64,000 bases of DNA from Ferrimicrobium acidiphilum DSM 19497. Lineage in GTDB: Bacteria > Actinomycetota > Acidimicrobiia > Acidimicrobiales > Acidimicrobiaceae. This document shows positions 48,288 to 60,560 of the stretch, piece by piece. The notes beneath the pieces are model-generated. The model was not told the origin of the DNA. It did no database searches and saw only the letters and a list, made by a program, of their open reading frames with translations. The stretch lies in contig NZ_JXUW01000008.1 in the NCBI RefSeq assembly GCF_000949255.1, positions 41,066 to 105,065 on the forward strand, written 5' to 3'. Position numbers and translations under genes: made by a program. Numbering within the stretch: the first letter of the stretch is position 1; each line of letters begins with the position of its first letter.

Positions 48288-48839
48288 ATGCAGATTGAGT
48301 ACCGTTGCAAGGGCTGTGTGATTAGCGATGAGTCCAAGTCTCTGATCGAGGATCGGGTTCATAGACTCAGTAAATACCTCGGAGAGGTAGATCGTGCAGA
48401 GGTATTCTTCGAACGCTCACAAAATCCAGCGCAGGCCGACAAGGCACATGCAGAGATCACGCTTCGGTTGTCAAGCACGGTGGCGCGCGCCAAGGGATCG
48501 GCCGACGATGAGTTGGCAGCCTTTGACCGTGCTGAGCATAAGTTGGCTCATCAGCTTGAGAAGCTCAAGGGTCGCCTCCTTGCCAGGAGCCACCCACATC
48601 ACCGCCCTGACAAGACAGTCGATCCCTCGCACCTTGATGAGGTTCCCCAGATCGTTCGTTCGAAGGCTTTTGAGCTCGAGGTCTTGGATCCGGAGACAGC
48701 TGCTGTGCGTATGGAGCTACTGTCGCACTCGTTCTACCTTTTTATCAATTCGCTAACGGATCGTTCCGCTGTCGTCTATCGGCGTGGAGATGGTTCGGTT
48801 GGATTAATAGATCAGGCTGAGGCTGTCGAACCCTCGTAG
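48288..48839 (+). CDS. hpf: Ribosome hibernation promoting factor, long form
   Basis: 183 residues; AGAAGGAGAAG lies upstream of the ATG. The N-terminal S30AE domain (about 1-105) and a separate C-terminal dimerisation domain (about 122-175, with IVRSKAFELEVLDPETAAVRMELLSHSFYLFIN) define the long form. That form pairs 70S ribosomes into 100S dimers in stationary phase. Its place before secA is conserved in actinobacteria. Confidence 0.95.
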   Translation: MQIEYRCKGCVISDESKSLIEDRVHRLSKYLGEVDRAEVFFERSQNPAQADKAHAEITLRLSSTVARAKGSADDELAAFDRAEHKLAHQLEKLKGRLLARSHPHHRPDKTVDPSHLDEVPQIVRSKAFELEVLDPETAAVRMELLSHSFYLFINSLTDRSAVVYRRGDGSVGLIDQAEAVEPS

Positions 48840-48887
48840 CAGGCGGAGGCTAGACTGCTGTAGTGCTTGGAGCCACCGGGAGTTGAT

Positions 48888-51622
<2,735 letters not shown>

Positions 51623-51626
<4 letters not shown>

Positions 51627-52726
51627 GTGACGCTAGCGATCGCCTTGAGTTGCTCGAGGCGAGACTTGAGGCTGCCAAGCGCTATCTAAAGGTCGATGAC
51701 GCCTCCGTGCAACTACAGGAGTTAGAGGCTGAGTTAGCAGCGCCCGAATTTTGGTCGTCGCCGGAGCGCGCACAGTCGATGTCGAGGCGTTACACCCAGC
51801 TCAAGGAGGATGTGGCACTGCTTGAGTCGCTACACAGCCGTCTCGACGATGCTCGCGTCTTGGCCGAGTTCCTGGATCAAGGAGATCTAGAGTTCGCTGC
51901 CGAGCTCGAGGAGAGTCTCGGCTGGATCTCCGCCAGACTCGATAGCCTCGACACCAGAGCCTTACTCTCGGGCGAGTTTGACGAGGGTGATGCGATCGCC
52001 GAGATTCATGCCGGAGCGGGAGGCACCGATTCGCAAGACTGGGCGGAGATGATGTTGCGGATGTACGAGCGCTACGCTGGCGAGGCAGGGTTCAGCTTTG
52101 AACTTGATGAGGTCACCGCTGGGGGTGAGGCGGGTATTCTTTCGGCTACCTTCATCGTTAAAGGGAGATATGCCTATGGATTACTGCAAGCCGAACGTGG
52201 TGTCCACCGACTGGTGCGTATGTCACCATTTGATTCACAGCACCGACGCCATACCAGTTTCGCCTCGTTTGAGGTAACGCCGTTGATGGACGAGTCGTTT
52301 GAGGTGGCGATCGATGACAAGGAGCTGCGGATCGATACCTATCGTTCCTCTGGAGCTGGTGGACAGCACGTGAACGTCACCGATTCCGCCGTCCGGATTA
52401 CCCATCTACCCACAGGAATTGTCGTATCTTGTCAGAACGAGCGTTCGCAGCTACAGAACAAGGCTAGAGCTATGCAGATACTAATCTCGAAGCTCGAGCA
52501 GCGCCATCGGGAGGAGTTTCGGGCCCAGATGAGCGCTATCGGTGGTCCGCAAGCCGAGGTGAGTTGGGCGAATCAGATCCGTTCGTACGTGTTGGCTCCA
52601 TATCAATTGGTAAAGGATCATCGATCAGGGTACGAAGACCATAATGTAGCCGAGGTGCTCGATGGCAGGTTGGGCCCGTTTATTCAGGCTTTTCTCGAGT
52701 GGCGGCGGTCAAATGATGAGGATTGA
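51623..52726 (+). CDS. prfB: Peptide chain release factor 2
   Basis: 367 residues from the GTG at 51623, which overlaps the secA stop by four bases; the open frame extends back into secA without support. It carries the stop-codon tripeptide SPF (RLVRMSPFDSQ), which reads UGA/UAA, and the peptidyl-hydrolysis motif SSGAGGQHVN. There is no in-frame UGA, so the programmed frameshift known from many RF2 genes is absent. Followed by ftsE after 94 bases. Confidence 0.96.
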
Positions 52727-52820
52727 GCTACTGATCAATCATTCGGGTGGTAGGATATGTCGAGACGATCGAGATCGCTCCGTTTGTGCGTGGATCTGGT
52801 CGGCATAAAGGAGTTCTTGA

Positions 52821-53507
52821 GTGATCAAGTTTGAAAATGTCTCCAAATCGTATTCTAAAGGGAGCCCCGCCGTAAGGGACATATCCTTTGAGATAGATCG
52901 CGGGGAGTTCGTCTTCTTGATCGGGTCGTCTGGGTCCGGCAAGACGACCCTGATTCGGCTGATGATCCGCGAGGAGAAGCCCGATGATGGTACGATTTGG
53001 GTAGCTGGTAAGAACCTGGTGACCATGCCCAACTGGAAGGTGCCTCATTTTCGCCGTAACGTTGGCGTCATTTTTCAGGATTTTCGGCTATTGCCGAACA
53101 AGACGGTCGCACAGAACGTCGCCTTTGCTCTCGAGGTTATTGGTAAGCCGAGCAGATTTATCGCCACGCAGGTTCCGCAGATCCTTCGGTTGGTAGGTTT
53201 AGAGGATAAGATGGAGCGCTTCCCGCACCAGCTCTCTGGTGGTGAGCAGCAGCGAGTGGCGATTGCTAGAGCCTTTGTCAATCGCCCACTTATTTTGCTC
53301 GCTGACGAGCCGACGGGTAATTTGGACCCGGAGACCAGTTGGGGAGTGATGAATCTTCTCGAGCGCATCAATCGAACCGGCACCGCAGTAGTGATGGCTA
53401 CCCATGACGTCGGGATTGTGGACTCGATGAGGCGTCGTGTCATCGAGATCGACGAGGGGCATTTGAGCCGCGACCAGGTTCGTGGCGTATACGGGTTGGG
53501 TGTCTAG
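52821..53507 (+). CDS. ftsE: Cell division ATP-binding protein FtsE
   Basis: 228 residues from GTG. ABC signatures: Walker [13 protein letters not shown]-loop [13 protein letters not shown], signature [14 protein letters not shown], Walker [14 protein letters not shown] and the His switch ATHD. With FtsX it couples ATP hydrolysis to cell-wall hydrolase activation at the septum. Seven bases separate it from ftsX. Confidence 0.96.
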   Translation: MIKFENVSKSYSKGSPAVRDISFEIDRGEFVFLIGSSGSGKTTLIRLMIREEKPDDGTIWVAGKNLVTMPNWKVPHFRRNVGVIFQDFRLLPNKTVAQNVAFALEVIGKPSRFIATQVPQILRLVGLEDKMERFPHQLSGGEQQRVAIARAFVNRPLILLADEPTGNLDPETSWGVMNLLERINRTGTAVVMATHDVGIVDSMRRRVIEIDEGHLSRDQVRGVYGLGV

Positions 53508-53513
53508 CTAGCG

Positions 53514-54395
53514 ATGTCAGTAAAGTATTTTGCCTCAGAGACCGGTACCAACCTGTGGCGTAACCGTTTGATGTCACTCGCCGCTATTTTTACGGTCGCA
53601 ATATCGCTCTCGCTCGTAGGGTCGGCGTTGCTGATCAAACAGGGTGTGTCAACGGCGACGGCCGAATGGAAGGGTAACGTTCAGCTCTTGATCTTCTTGC
53701 AGCCCAAGATCTCGCCGACTGAGTTTAAGGCAGTGGAGGACCAGTTGCGTCAGCTACCAGCCGTCAAGAGCTTCAGCTACGTTCCAAGGGCACAGGCGTA
53801 CTCTGACTTTAGACACCTACTCGCCAATCAACCCGATCTGGTGAATGCAGTTCCTAAGTCCGCCGTTCCCACGTTCTTGCGGGTGTCGTTAGTGAACCCT
53901 GCGGAGACCAAGGCGGTTGCGGCGATCTTTCAGGGGCAGCCGGGAGTCGATACAGTGAACGATAACTTCTCTGCGATCAACACCATCACCACCGTCTCTA
54001 ACGTCGCCCAGACGGTAATCCTCGCCGTAGCCATCATCTTGTTGGTCTCTGCGGCGGTTTTGATCTTGAACGTGATTCGTGTTGCGATATTCTCTAGACG
54101 ACGTGAGGTCGCGGTGATGCGATTGGTTGGAGCAACGAACTCGTTTATACAGATCCCGTTCATGCTCGAGGGGCTCATCCAGGGCCTGATAGGTGCCTTG
54201 GTGGCGACAGGGGTTGTGATCCTCGTCAAGTCGCTTATTGGCTATGCAATCTCTCACTTTAAAATGCATCTGCTTGGTGGGTTCGTACTTACCAACCAAA
54301 ACTTGATCGACACCATAGCTGTTATCATCTTCGCGGGTGTTGTGGTCGGTACTCTAGGATCTACGATTGCGGTGCGTCGCTTCCTTTCCACGTGA
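53514..54395 (+). CDS. ftsX: Cell division membrane protein FtsX
   Basis: 293 residues. The N-terminal helix (LAAIFTVAISLSLVGSALLI) is followed by an external domain (about 45-160) that contacts hydrolases. Three more helices follow, with SRRREVAVMRLVGATNSFIQIPFMLEGLIQGLIGAL, the FtsX hallmark. It is the membrane partner of FtsE. Confidence 0.96.
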   Translation: MSVKYFASETGTNLWRNRLMSLAAIFTVAISLSLVGSALLIKQGVSTATAEWKGNVQLLIFLQPKISPTEFKAVEDQLRQLPAVKSFSYVPRAQAYSDFRHLLANQPDLVNAVPKSAVPTFLRVSLVNPAETKAVAAIFQGQPGVDTVNDNFSAINTITTVSNVAQTVILAVAIILLVSAAVLILNVIRVAIFSRRREVAVMRLVGATNSFIQIPFMLEGLIQGLIGALVATGVVILVKSLIGYAISHFKMHLLGGFVLTNQNLIDTIAVIIFAGVVVGTLGSTIAVRRFLST

Positions 54396-54767
54396 TAGCC
54401 AACTAAACGCTTTAAGTCAGAACAGTTGGCACGCAGGCGCTCTAGAGCAGAGATTCTAAGACAGAGATTCTAGAGCAGAGATCTCGGGTTTAGTTTTCTC
54501 TGGATCGTCGATGCGCTGGTCGGTAATCGCGAGCTTCGCGACTCGGTAGGCTCCTAACCCAGGAGCACGAGTTCGCTCCCAGTTTCAGCGTTGAGATAGG
54601 TCTGTTCGCCGGCGAGCTAGTCGAGGCATTGGCATAAGCCGGACCAAGCAGGTCAGCGCCGTCCATCTGAGCTGTTGGATTCGGCTATGCGAACGAACTT
54701 TATCGCTCTTGGGTTGTGTGTCGATGGTACTAGATAGTGTCTACCATCCGTGGATGTGGTTCTATAC
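54396..54767. repeat. Intergenic region with three 14-bp repeats and small hairpins
   Basis: Three tandem 14-base units lie at 54441-54454, 54455-54468 and 54469-54482; the first and third are identical (TCTAGAGCAGAGAT) and the middle differs by two bases. Further on are a CGCGA/TCGCG hairpin (54528-54540) and a perfect 6-bp stem GCTCCT/AGGAGC with loop AACCC (54550-54566). No gene is supported. The region separates ftsX from the tmRNA terminator. Confidence 0.55.
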
Positions 54768-54802
54768 AGGGAAAGACCGCCCTGGTGAGGCGGTCTTTCC
54801 CT
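54768..54802 (-). terminator. Strong inverted repeat downstream of tmRNA
   Basis: A perfect 14-bp stem (54768-54781 with 54789-54802) encloses a seven-base loop, starting eight bases beyond the tmRNA 3' end. A clear T-run is absent, but position and strength suit tmRNA termination or 3' protection. Confidence 0.7.
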
Positions 54803-54808
54803 AGTACC

Positions 54809-55155
<347 letters not shown>

Positions 55156-55210
55156 TTTCGGGGTTCATCTTAGTCGACTTAGCTAGCGGGCCCGATGGCC
55201 AGCGACAGGC

Positions 55211-55723
55211 TCAGCGATATTCCGCATGCAGCCTTCTCATCTCCATGGCAGCATCGCGCTCTTGGAGCACGTGACGCTTGTCGTACATGGTACGTCCACG
55301 CCCGAGGCCGAGCTCGACCTTTGCCAGCCCGTTTTTGAAGTATACGGATAGCGGAATCAGGGCAAGACGATCTTGCTCGAGCTTGCCGGCGAGGCGATCG
55401 ATCTCAAAGCGATGCAAGAGCAGGCGTCGGGTGCGTTCAGGACTAAAGGCGCCAAACCCAGTTGCTTGGGCATAGGCGGCTATGTTCATTTTGAGAAGCA
55501 ACGCCTGGCCGCCTTCGATACGGGCATAGGAGTCGCGGAGTTGGACGCGACCTGCGCGCAACGACTTCACCTCGCCACCTACTAGCTCTAGGCCGGCTTC
55601 AACCGTCTCCAGGATCTCGTAATCGTGGCGGGCACGACGGTTTTGGGCTACGATCCTGTTCCCGAAGTGGGCGGGATCTTGGGGCTTCTTTTTTTTTGAA
55701 CTTCGAGGCAATATAGGTCGCAA
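55211..55723 (-). CDS. smpB: SsrA-binding protein SmpB
   Basis: About 170 residues from TTG at 55723; TTG at 55711 is also possible, and would leave more room because the divergent JAMM gene starts only 15 bases away. Family blocks: NRRARHDYEILETVEAGLELVGGEVKSLRAGRVQLRDSY, KLEQDRLALIPLSVYFKNGLAKVELGLGRGRTMYDKRH. SmpB binds tmRNA and brings it to stalled ribosomes. A run of nine A bases encodes the Lys stretch near the N-terminus, a potential slippage site. Confidence 0.94.
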   Translation of the reverse strand: MRPILPRSSKKKKPQDPAHFGNRIVAQNRRARHDYEILETVEAGLELVGGEVKSLRAGRVQLRDSYARIEGGQALLLKMNIAAYAQATGFGAFSPERTRRLLLHRFEIDRLAGKLEQDRLALIPLSVYFKNGLAKVELGLGRGRTMYDKRHVLQERDAAMEMRRLHAEYR

Positions 55724-55738
55724 TCTAAGGATGTGTAG

Positions 55739-56182
55739 GTGTCGGTTGGTACGCTGGTCACGATGGTGGAGATGCAGACGCTAACCCGCGACATTATTCT
55801 AGCGCATTGTACCCAGGAGTATCCTCTTGAGGCGTGTGGGATGTTGCTTGGTGATGAGCGTGGTGTGTCGCAGGCGTACCCGACACGGAACGAGGCACGC
55901 TCTGCGAGGATATTTGTGGCCGATCCAGCCGATGTCGCGAGCGCCCGTGAGTCGGCAGTCTCCCAGGGATTGAATGTAGTTGGCGTGTATCACTCGCACA
56001 CCAACTCTGAAGCCTTCCCCTCCCCGACCGATGTTGCGCAGGCGCCCGACCCAAGTTGGTTTTATGTGGTGGTCTCGCTTGCCCGGCCGTTAGCCGAGCT
56101 TCGTTGCTTTGCTATTCGTGATGGGATGGTAACTGAGTTGATGATCGGCGAGCCAGAGCCGTCTGGGGGGCTTGTTTCGTGA
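55739..56182 (+). CDS. JAMM/MPN+ metalloprotease (Mec-like)
   Basis: 147 residues from GTG with AAGGA upstream. The JAMM zinc motif is complete: Glu in PLEACGMLLG and HSHTNSEAFPSPTD (H-x-H-x7-S-x2-D). Bacterial JAMM proteases of this size, such as mycobacterial Mec, cleave the C-terminus of the sulphur carrier CysO to release cysteine. In Mycobacterium, mec is followed by cysO, cysM, a rhomboid gene and murI. Here cysO and cysM are missing and an FMN oxidase stands in their place, so the substrate is uncertain. Confidence 0.9.
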   Translation: MSVGTLVTMVEMQTLTRDIILAHCTQEYPLEACGMLLGDERGVSQAYPTRNEARSARIFVADPADVASARESAVSQGLNVVGVYHSHTNSEAFPSPTDVAQAPDPSWFYVVVSLARPLAELRCFAIRDGMVTELMIGEPEPSGGLVS

Positions 56183-57363
56183 CGGTGCCCTGGTTGGCTC
56201 GCGATCTGATCGCTGAGGCAGCCGGCCATCTCGATGAGCCGGTCGCTGACTATTTCTTCGGTGCAGCCGACCGCGGAAGGTTGATGCACAGGAACTATCA
56301 GAGCTGGCAGCGATTCTCGATAGCACCCTCCTATCTCAGCCGTCCACCACGGGCCACGAGTAGAACTAGCTTTCTTGGCCGTCACCTCGACACCCCACTG
56401 GTGGTGGCCCCAATCGCCTTTCAGTCGATACTCGATCCCGCTGGCGAGCCTGGTCTAGCCTTCGCTGCCGGGGTCGCTGGTTTCGGGTACACGATCTCGA
56501 CGCGCTCTAGTCGCAGGTTGTCGGCGATCTCAGACGCTTTTGAGCTCGGCCAGCGTATTGATGCTGCCGAGATCGATGGACTAGATGAGGATCATCGGAT
56601 ACTTCTTGAGAGCTTTGCCGGTCAACGCCATGGAGAGCTCTGGTTGCAGGTATATCAGACCAAGGATCATGACTTTGTCGGCCAACTTCTCGATACCGGA
56701 GCCGAGGTGGGGGTAAAAGCGGCTGCCTTGACTATCGACACCCCGTATTTGGGAGCTCGTTACCGTGATAGTGTACATGGTTTCTCGCCGGTGGATCGAC
56801 TCAAAGAGGTACTCGCCGTCGAGGACCAAGATGGTCCTGCCTTTGGGGATGGCTTCTCGAGCGCGGCGATCGCGCAAGCCATCGAGCTCGATGTCGATGG
56901 GTTTATTCGCGATTGTGAGCAACGTGGAATTGACCCGATGTTCAAAGGAGTCCTTTCGACCCCAGATTGGGGCGCGATGCACAAGTTAGTGACTTTGTCG
57001 TCGGTCACTCCTTGGATATCGAACCATGGTGGCAGGCAGAGCGATCTTCTTCCAACGACTGCTGAGGCACTGTCCCTGCTTCGAGGTTCCCTTGCTGGGG
57101 GCGAATGCATCGTAGATGGTGGCATTGGGGATCCGACAGATGCAATCTGTGCACTTGCTCTCGGAGCTAGAGTGGTGGCTATCGGGCGCCCGCTCATGGC
57201 TGCCTATGCGCTCGGAGGTGTGCGGGCCGCTACTGAGTACTTGATTGAGTTTCGTCATCAACTAGTTCGTCAGTTGGCTATTCTCGGCTATGAAAGCCCA
57301 CGACAGATTGACCCGAGAGCGGTTCAGCTTCGGTTGGAGCAGGGGCGCAGCTCAGATGTTTGA
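56179..57363 (+). CDS. FMN-dependent alpha-hydroxy acid oxidase/dehydrogenase
   Basis: 394 residues, overlapping the JAMM gene by four bases. The glycolate oxidase/lactate family pattern is clear: YFFGAAD near the start, VVAPIAFQSILDPAGE, LWLQVYQTKDHD, ALTIDTPYLGARYRD, the catalytic His in WISNHGGRQSD and GARVVAIGRPLM. One oddity: the usual DGGxRxGxD FMN-phosphate loop reads DGGIGDPTD, losing the Arg. It probably oxidises a 2-hydroxy acid such as lactate or glycolate to the 2-oxo acid; the length matches lactate 2-monooxygenase. It overlaps murI by eight bases. Confidence 0.87.
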   Translation: MTVPWLARDLIAEAAGHLDEPVADYFFGAADRGRLMHRNYQSWQRFSIAPSYLSRPPRATSRTSFLGRHLDTPLVVAPIAFQSILDPAGEPGLAFAAGVAGFGYTISTRSSRRLSAISDAFELGQRIDAAEIDGLDEDHRILLESFAGQRHGELWLQVYQTKDHDFVGQLLDTGAEVGVKAAALTIDTPYLGARYRDSVHGFSPVDRLKEVLAVEDQDGPAFGDGFSSAAIAQAIELDVDGFIRDCEQRGIDPMFKGVLSTPDWGAMHKLVTLSSVTPWISNHGGRQSDLLPTTAEALSLLRGSLAGGECIVDGGIGDPTDAICALALGARVVAIGRPLMAAYALGGVRAATEYLIEFRHQLVRQLAILGYESPRQIDPRAVQLRLEQGRSSDV

Positions 57364-58282
57364 GCAGGCGAGTTCTGACGTTACTGGTGGAGACTCAGCC
57401 ACAGAGGTGATCGCTGTCTTTGACTCTGGTTTCGGAGGACTGAACATTCTTGAGGCGCTTCGTGATCTCTTGCCATTCGAGCACTTTATATATCTTGGTG
57501 ATTCGAAGCGCTCTCCTTATGGAGATCGCGATCCAAGTGATGTTACTCAATTCTCGCTCGAGATCCTCAGGTATCTACAGGCTAACTACCGACTTAAGCT
57601 GGTGGTTGTCGCGTGCAATACGGCGTCTGCCATCGCACTTGAAAGACTCAAAGCCGAGAGTGAGGTGCCTATCGTCGGTGTTATTGACGCAGCCGTTCGA
57701 GCTATTTCGCGAGCTACTCAGAACTCTCGCGTGGGGGTGGTTGGCACGGTTGCTACCATCGGCTCCGGTGTCTATCAACGACGGCTTGCAGGACAAGCAG
57801 TTACAGCCGTCGCCTGCCCTGGCGTCGTTGAGTATGTAGAGGCTGGTGCACTAGACGATCCGAGATTGATGGAACTTCTGCAGTCGCTCATGGGGCCGAT
57901 CAAGGAGGCTGAGGTGGATACCTTGCTTCTTGCCTGCACCCACTATCCCTATCTTGGCGCTCAGTTCCGTGAGGTGCTTGGAGAGGGAGTAGTGTTGATC
58001 TCCAGTGGCGAGGAGACCGCTTTCGAGGTTCGAGAACTCTTGGTTGACACCGAACCTACCGAGAACAATCCGGAGATCAGAGGGAAGGTCGAGTTTTTGT
58101 GCACTGGATCTGTCGTTGACTTTCTCGAGGTGGGAAGGCGACTCTTCCATGGTGACTTGGAGTCGGTGCACCATATCGAGGTTGGGGCACAAGAGACCAC
58201 TATGGTCGAACAGGGTGCTAGCAGTTGGAGCCAGGTTGGCCCCAGAGAAGAAAAGGAGCGTGTAAGTGGCCAAGCGTCATGA
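57356..58282 (+). CDS. murI: Glutamate racemase
   Basis: 308 residues from the ATG at 57356; the open frame runs back into the upstream gene, but family sequence begins after this ATG ([18 protein letters not shown]). The two catalytic cysteines are Cys87 (VVACNTASA) and Cys194 ([11 protein letters not shown]), with [13 protein letters not shown] and GVIDAAVRA. It supplies D-glutamate for peptidoglycan. Its end overlaps the rph start. Confidence 0.95.
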   Translation: MFEQASSDVTGGDSATEVIAVFDSGFGGLNILEALRDLLPFEHFIYLGDSKRSPYGDRDPSDVTQFSLEILRYLQANYRLKLVVVACNTASAIALERLKAESEVPIVGVIDAAVRAISRATQNSRVGVVGTVATIGSGVYQRRLAGQAVTAVACPGVVEYVEAGALDDPRLMELLQSLMGPIKEAEVDTLLLACTHYPYLGAQFREVLGEGVVLISSGEETAFEVRELLVDTEPTENNPEIRGKVEFLCTGSVVDFLEVGRRLFHGDLESVHHIEVGAQETTMVEQGASSWSQVGPREEKERVSGQAS

Positions 58283-58997
58283 CCAACGAGATCCGTCACA
58301 GCTACGTGAGGTGGCCGTTACCCTTGACTACACCGAGATGGCACTTGCTTCGTGCCTCATCGAGGTTGGGAAGACCAGAGTGCTCTGTAGCGTCTCGGCT
58401 GAGGATCGTGTCCCCCCTTGGCTTCGCGGCAAGGGATCAGGATGGGTGACTGCAGAGTATGCCATGCTGCCAGCGGCGACCCGCGAACGAACTCCACGTG
58501 AGGCGGTACGCGGTAAACAGGGAGGAAGAACGGTGGAGATTCAGCGTCTGATCGGACGCTCTCTTCGATCCTCTGTTGACCTGAAGCGGATGGGTGAGAT
58601 AGAACTAGTTGTCGATTGTGATGTTATTCAGGCGGATGGTGGTACTCGCACCGCCTCTATCACCGGTGCGTCTTTGGCGCTTCGATTAGCGCTAGCACGA
58701 CTGGAGAAGGCAGGTAGGGTGCGAGCAGGGGTCATCACCAGCGCGCTCGCCGCGGTATCGGTGGGTATCGTTGATGGTCAGCCGGTCCTTGACCTTGACT
58801 ACCCTGAGGACTCTTCTGCAGAGGTAGACATGAATGTTGTCATGAATCAAAAGGGTGAGTACGTTGAGATTCAGGGGACAGCCGAGGGTGCACCCTTCTC
58901 CAAGGTCCAGCTAGTAGACCTTCTCAAGCTCGCCGAGTCTGGGATTGGACAGCTGCTCAGCCTTGGTGATCAGATACTCGCCGAGCATGCTCAGTAG
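58266..58997 (+). CDS. rph: Ribonuclease PH
   Basis: 243 residues from GTG with AAAAGGAG seven bases upstream. Family blocks: [64 protein letters not shown] and [19 protein letters not shown]. It is a phosphorolytic 3'-5' exonuclease that trims tRNA 3' ends. The murI-rph-rdgB order is typical of actinobacteria. Confidence 0.97.
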   Translation: MAKRHDQRDPSQLREVAVTLDYTEMALASCLIEVGKTRVLCSVSAEDRVPPWLRGKGSGWVTAEYAMLPAATRERTPREAVRGKQGGRTVEIQRLIGRSLRSSVDLKRMGEIELVVDCDVIQADGGTRTASITGASLALRLALARLEKAGRVRAGVITSALAAVSVGIVDGQPVLDLDYPEDSSAEVDMNVVMNQKGEYVEIQGTAEGAPFSKVQLVDLLKLAESGIGQLLSLGDQILAEHAQ

Positions 58998-59009
58998 ACG
59001 GATAGATCG

Positions 59010-59594
59010 ATGCCGGTGGTTGTACTAGGCCTGGTCACCAGCAACCAGGACAAGTTGGCCGAGATTGCGGCGATGCTCCCGAAGGGGTTTCGAGTCCAGC
59101 GCCTTGATCTAGGGGAGGTTGATGAGACCGGAGCCAGCTTCGAGGAGAACGCGGAGTTAAAGGCGATCGCAGGTCTTATGCAATCTAGTGTCGCCTTGGG
59201 GGAGGATTCTGGACTCGAGGTTGAGGCGCTACACGGCGCTCCAGGCGTATACTCCAAACGGTACGCAGAGACAGATGTTGCTCGGGTTCGGCGGCTTCTC
59301 ACAGAGTTGCGTGATGTCGAGGATAGGCGGGCACGGTTTGTGACGGTCATCGCCATGGCACAACGAAGAGGGGTGACCCAATTTTTCCGTGGAGAGGTGG
59401 AGGGGCGTATAGCGCGAGAGCCACGCGGTACCCATGGTTTTGGCTATGACCCAGTCTTTGTTCCCAACGAGGGTGATGGGCGTACCTTCGCTCAGATGAC
59501 TCAGGAAGAGAAGGGAAGCATTTCGCACCGTGGTCGCGCGCTTGCATCGCTTGTAGCCAACGTTGATGCTCTTGTTGATCTCCGCGAGGAGTAG
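59010..59594 (+). CDS. rdgB: Non-canonical purine NTP pyrophosphatase (RdgB/HAM1)
   Basis: 194 residues. Motifs: TSNQDKLAEI, SFEENAELKA, the catalytic Asp in VALGEDSGLEVEAL, GAPGVYSKRYA, GFGYDPVFVP and SHRGRAL. It hydrolyses ITP, dITP and XTP to keep them out of nucleic acids. It lies 12 bases after rph, in the same operon. Confidence 0.97.
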   Translation: MPVVVLGLVTSNQDKLAEIAAMLPKGFRVQRLDLGEVDETGASFEENAELKAIAGLMQSSVALGEDSGLEVEALHGAPGVYSKRYAETDVARVRRLLTELRDVEDRRARFVTVIAMAQRRGVTQFFRGEVEGRIAREPRGTHGFGYDPVFVPNEGDGRTFAQMTQEEKGSISHRGRALASLVANVDALVDLREE

Positions 59595-59727
59595 CCGGTT
59601 GTGCTCGGACCCCCTCGCGAACGAGCATATGAATCCTGATTGACTGGCCAGTGGTGTGTCTAGTAATCGCTGCAAGTAGCAGTCGAGCAGGCCAAACGGC
59701 GCGCTGATGAGGCTGCACTACTCGTTG

Positions 59728-59809
59728 TGCGGGCGGGGAGACTCGAACTCCCACGTCTCTCGACACGAGGACCTAAACCTCGCGCGTCTGCCAATTTCGC
59801 CACGCCCGC
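59728..59809 (-). tRNA. tRNA-Leu (anticodon UAG)
   Basis: On the minus strand GCGGGCG (from 59809) pairs with CGCCCGC at the 3' end, giving a perfect acceptor stem; the discriminator A is at 59728 and CCA is not encoded. The anticodon stem CGAGG/CCTCG encloses TTTAGGT, so the anticodon is UAG. A variable arm is present (CGTGTCGAGAGACG), as expected for leucine, and the T-arm reads GGGAGTTCGAGTCTCCC. Confidence 0.95.
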
Positions 59810-59927
59810 TTTGTTGGTGATCCTAGCGGATAAAAAGGGGTATTGGTTCCTTGGAGGCATAAGGATAAGTCGGCTTACCTTGTCTGAGTGAACTTTGGCG
59901 GTAGCTCGTCCGATTAGCCTAGATCCC

Positions 59928-60560
59928 ATGGATCACACTGACCTTACTGCCGGTTCTGTTGCTGACTTGAAGGATGCCGCTAACGCCGATCGGGGTGGCG
60001 ACGTCTACCAGCAGCTGTTGAAGGAGCGCATCGTTTTCTTGGGGTCGGAGGTCAACCAGCTCACGGCGAACGCGATCTGTGCGCAGCTGTTGCTCCTCGC
60101 TGCCGAAGATGCAGATCGAGATGTCTCTTTTATCATCAATTCTCCTGGTGGGTCGATCTATGACGGTCTCGCCATCTATGACACCATGCAGTATGTGAGC
60201 TGCGATGTCTCAACGATCACTATCGGTATGGCGGCGTCAATGGGGCAGTTCCTGCTTTGCGCTGGTGCGCATGGCAAGCGATTTGCGTTGCCACATGCCC
60301 GCATTCTCATGCATCAGCCGTTAGCCCAAATGCAGGGCCAGGCAGCCGATATTGCTATACAGGCGGAGCAGATCATGTACCTAAAGCGGCAGCTAGCGGA
60401 GCGGATCTCCTTCCATACCGGTCAGCCGGTTGAGAAGATTCAAGCTGATTCCGAACGAGATCGTTGGTTCACCGCTGATGAGGCACAGGAGTATGGCTTT
60501 ATCGACCAGGTAATCCGTACGAATTCGTATGGTGCGAGCACAAGTGGGTCCGACTCCTAG
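59928..60560 (+). CDS. clpP: ATP-dependent Clp protease proteolytic subunit
   Basis: 210 residues from the ATG at 59928; a TTG at 59895 would add 11 residues, and neither has a clear ribosome site. The family starts at [10 protein letters not shown]. The catalytic Ser is near 104 ([13 protein letters not shown]), with His in [12 protein letters not shown] and Asp in the D-R-W-F-T region ([11 protein letters not shown]). It is the barrel protease that works with ClpX or ClpC. Unusually, an ABC exporter permease gene begins at its last base, and the usual neighbours tig, a second clpP or clpX are absent. Confidence 0.94.
   Translation: MDHTDLTAGSVADLKDAANADRGGDVYQQLLKERIVFLGSEVNQLTANAICAQLLLLAAEDADRDVSFIINSPGGSIYDGLAIYDTMQYVSCDVSTITIGMAASMGQFLLCAGAHGKRFALPHARILMHQPLAQMQGQAADIAIQAEQIMYLKRQLAERISFHTGQPVEKIQADSERDRWFTADEAQEYGFIDQVIRTNSYGASTSGSDS

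Noticed and set aside
54528..54590. tRNA-like structure after ftsX
   Set aside because: There is an anticodon-like stem and a GTTCG, but no acceptor stem or proper T-arm could be built.
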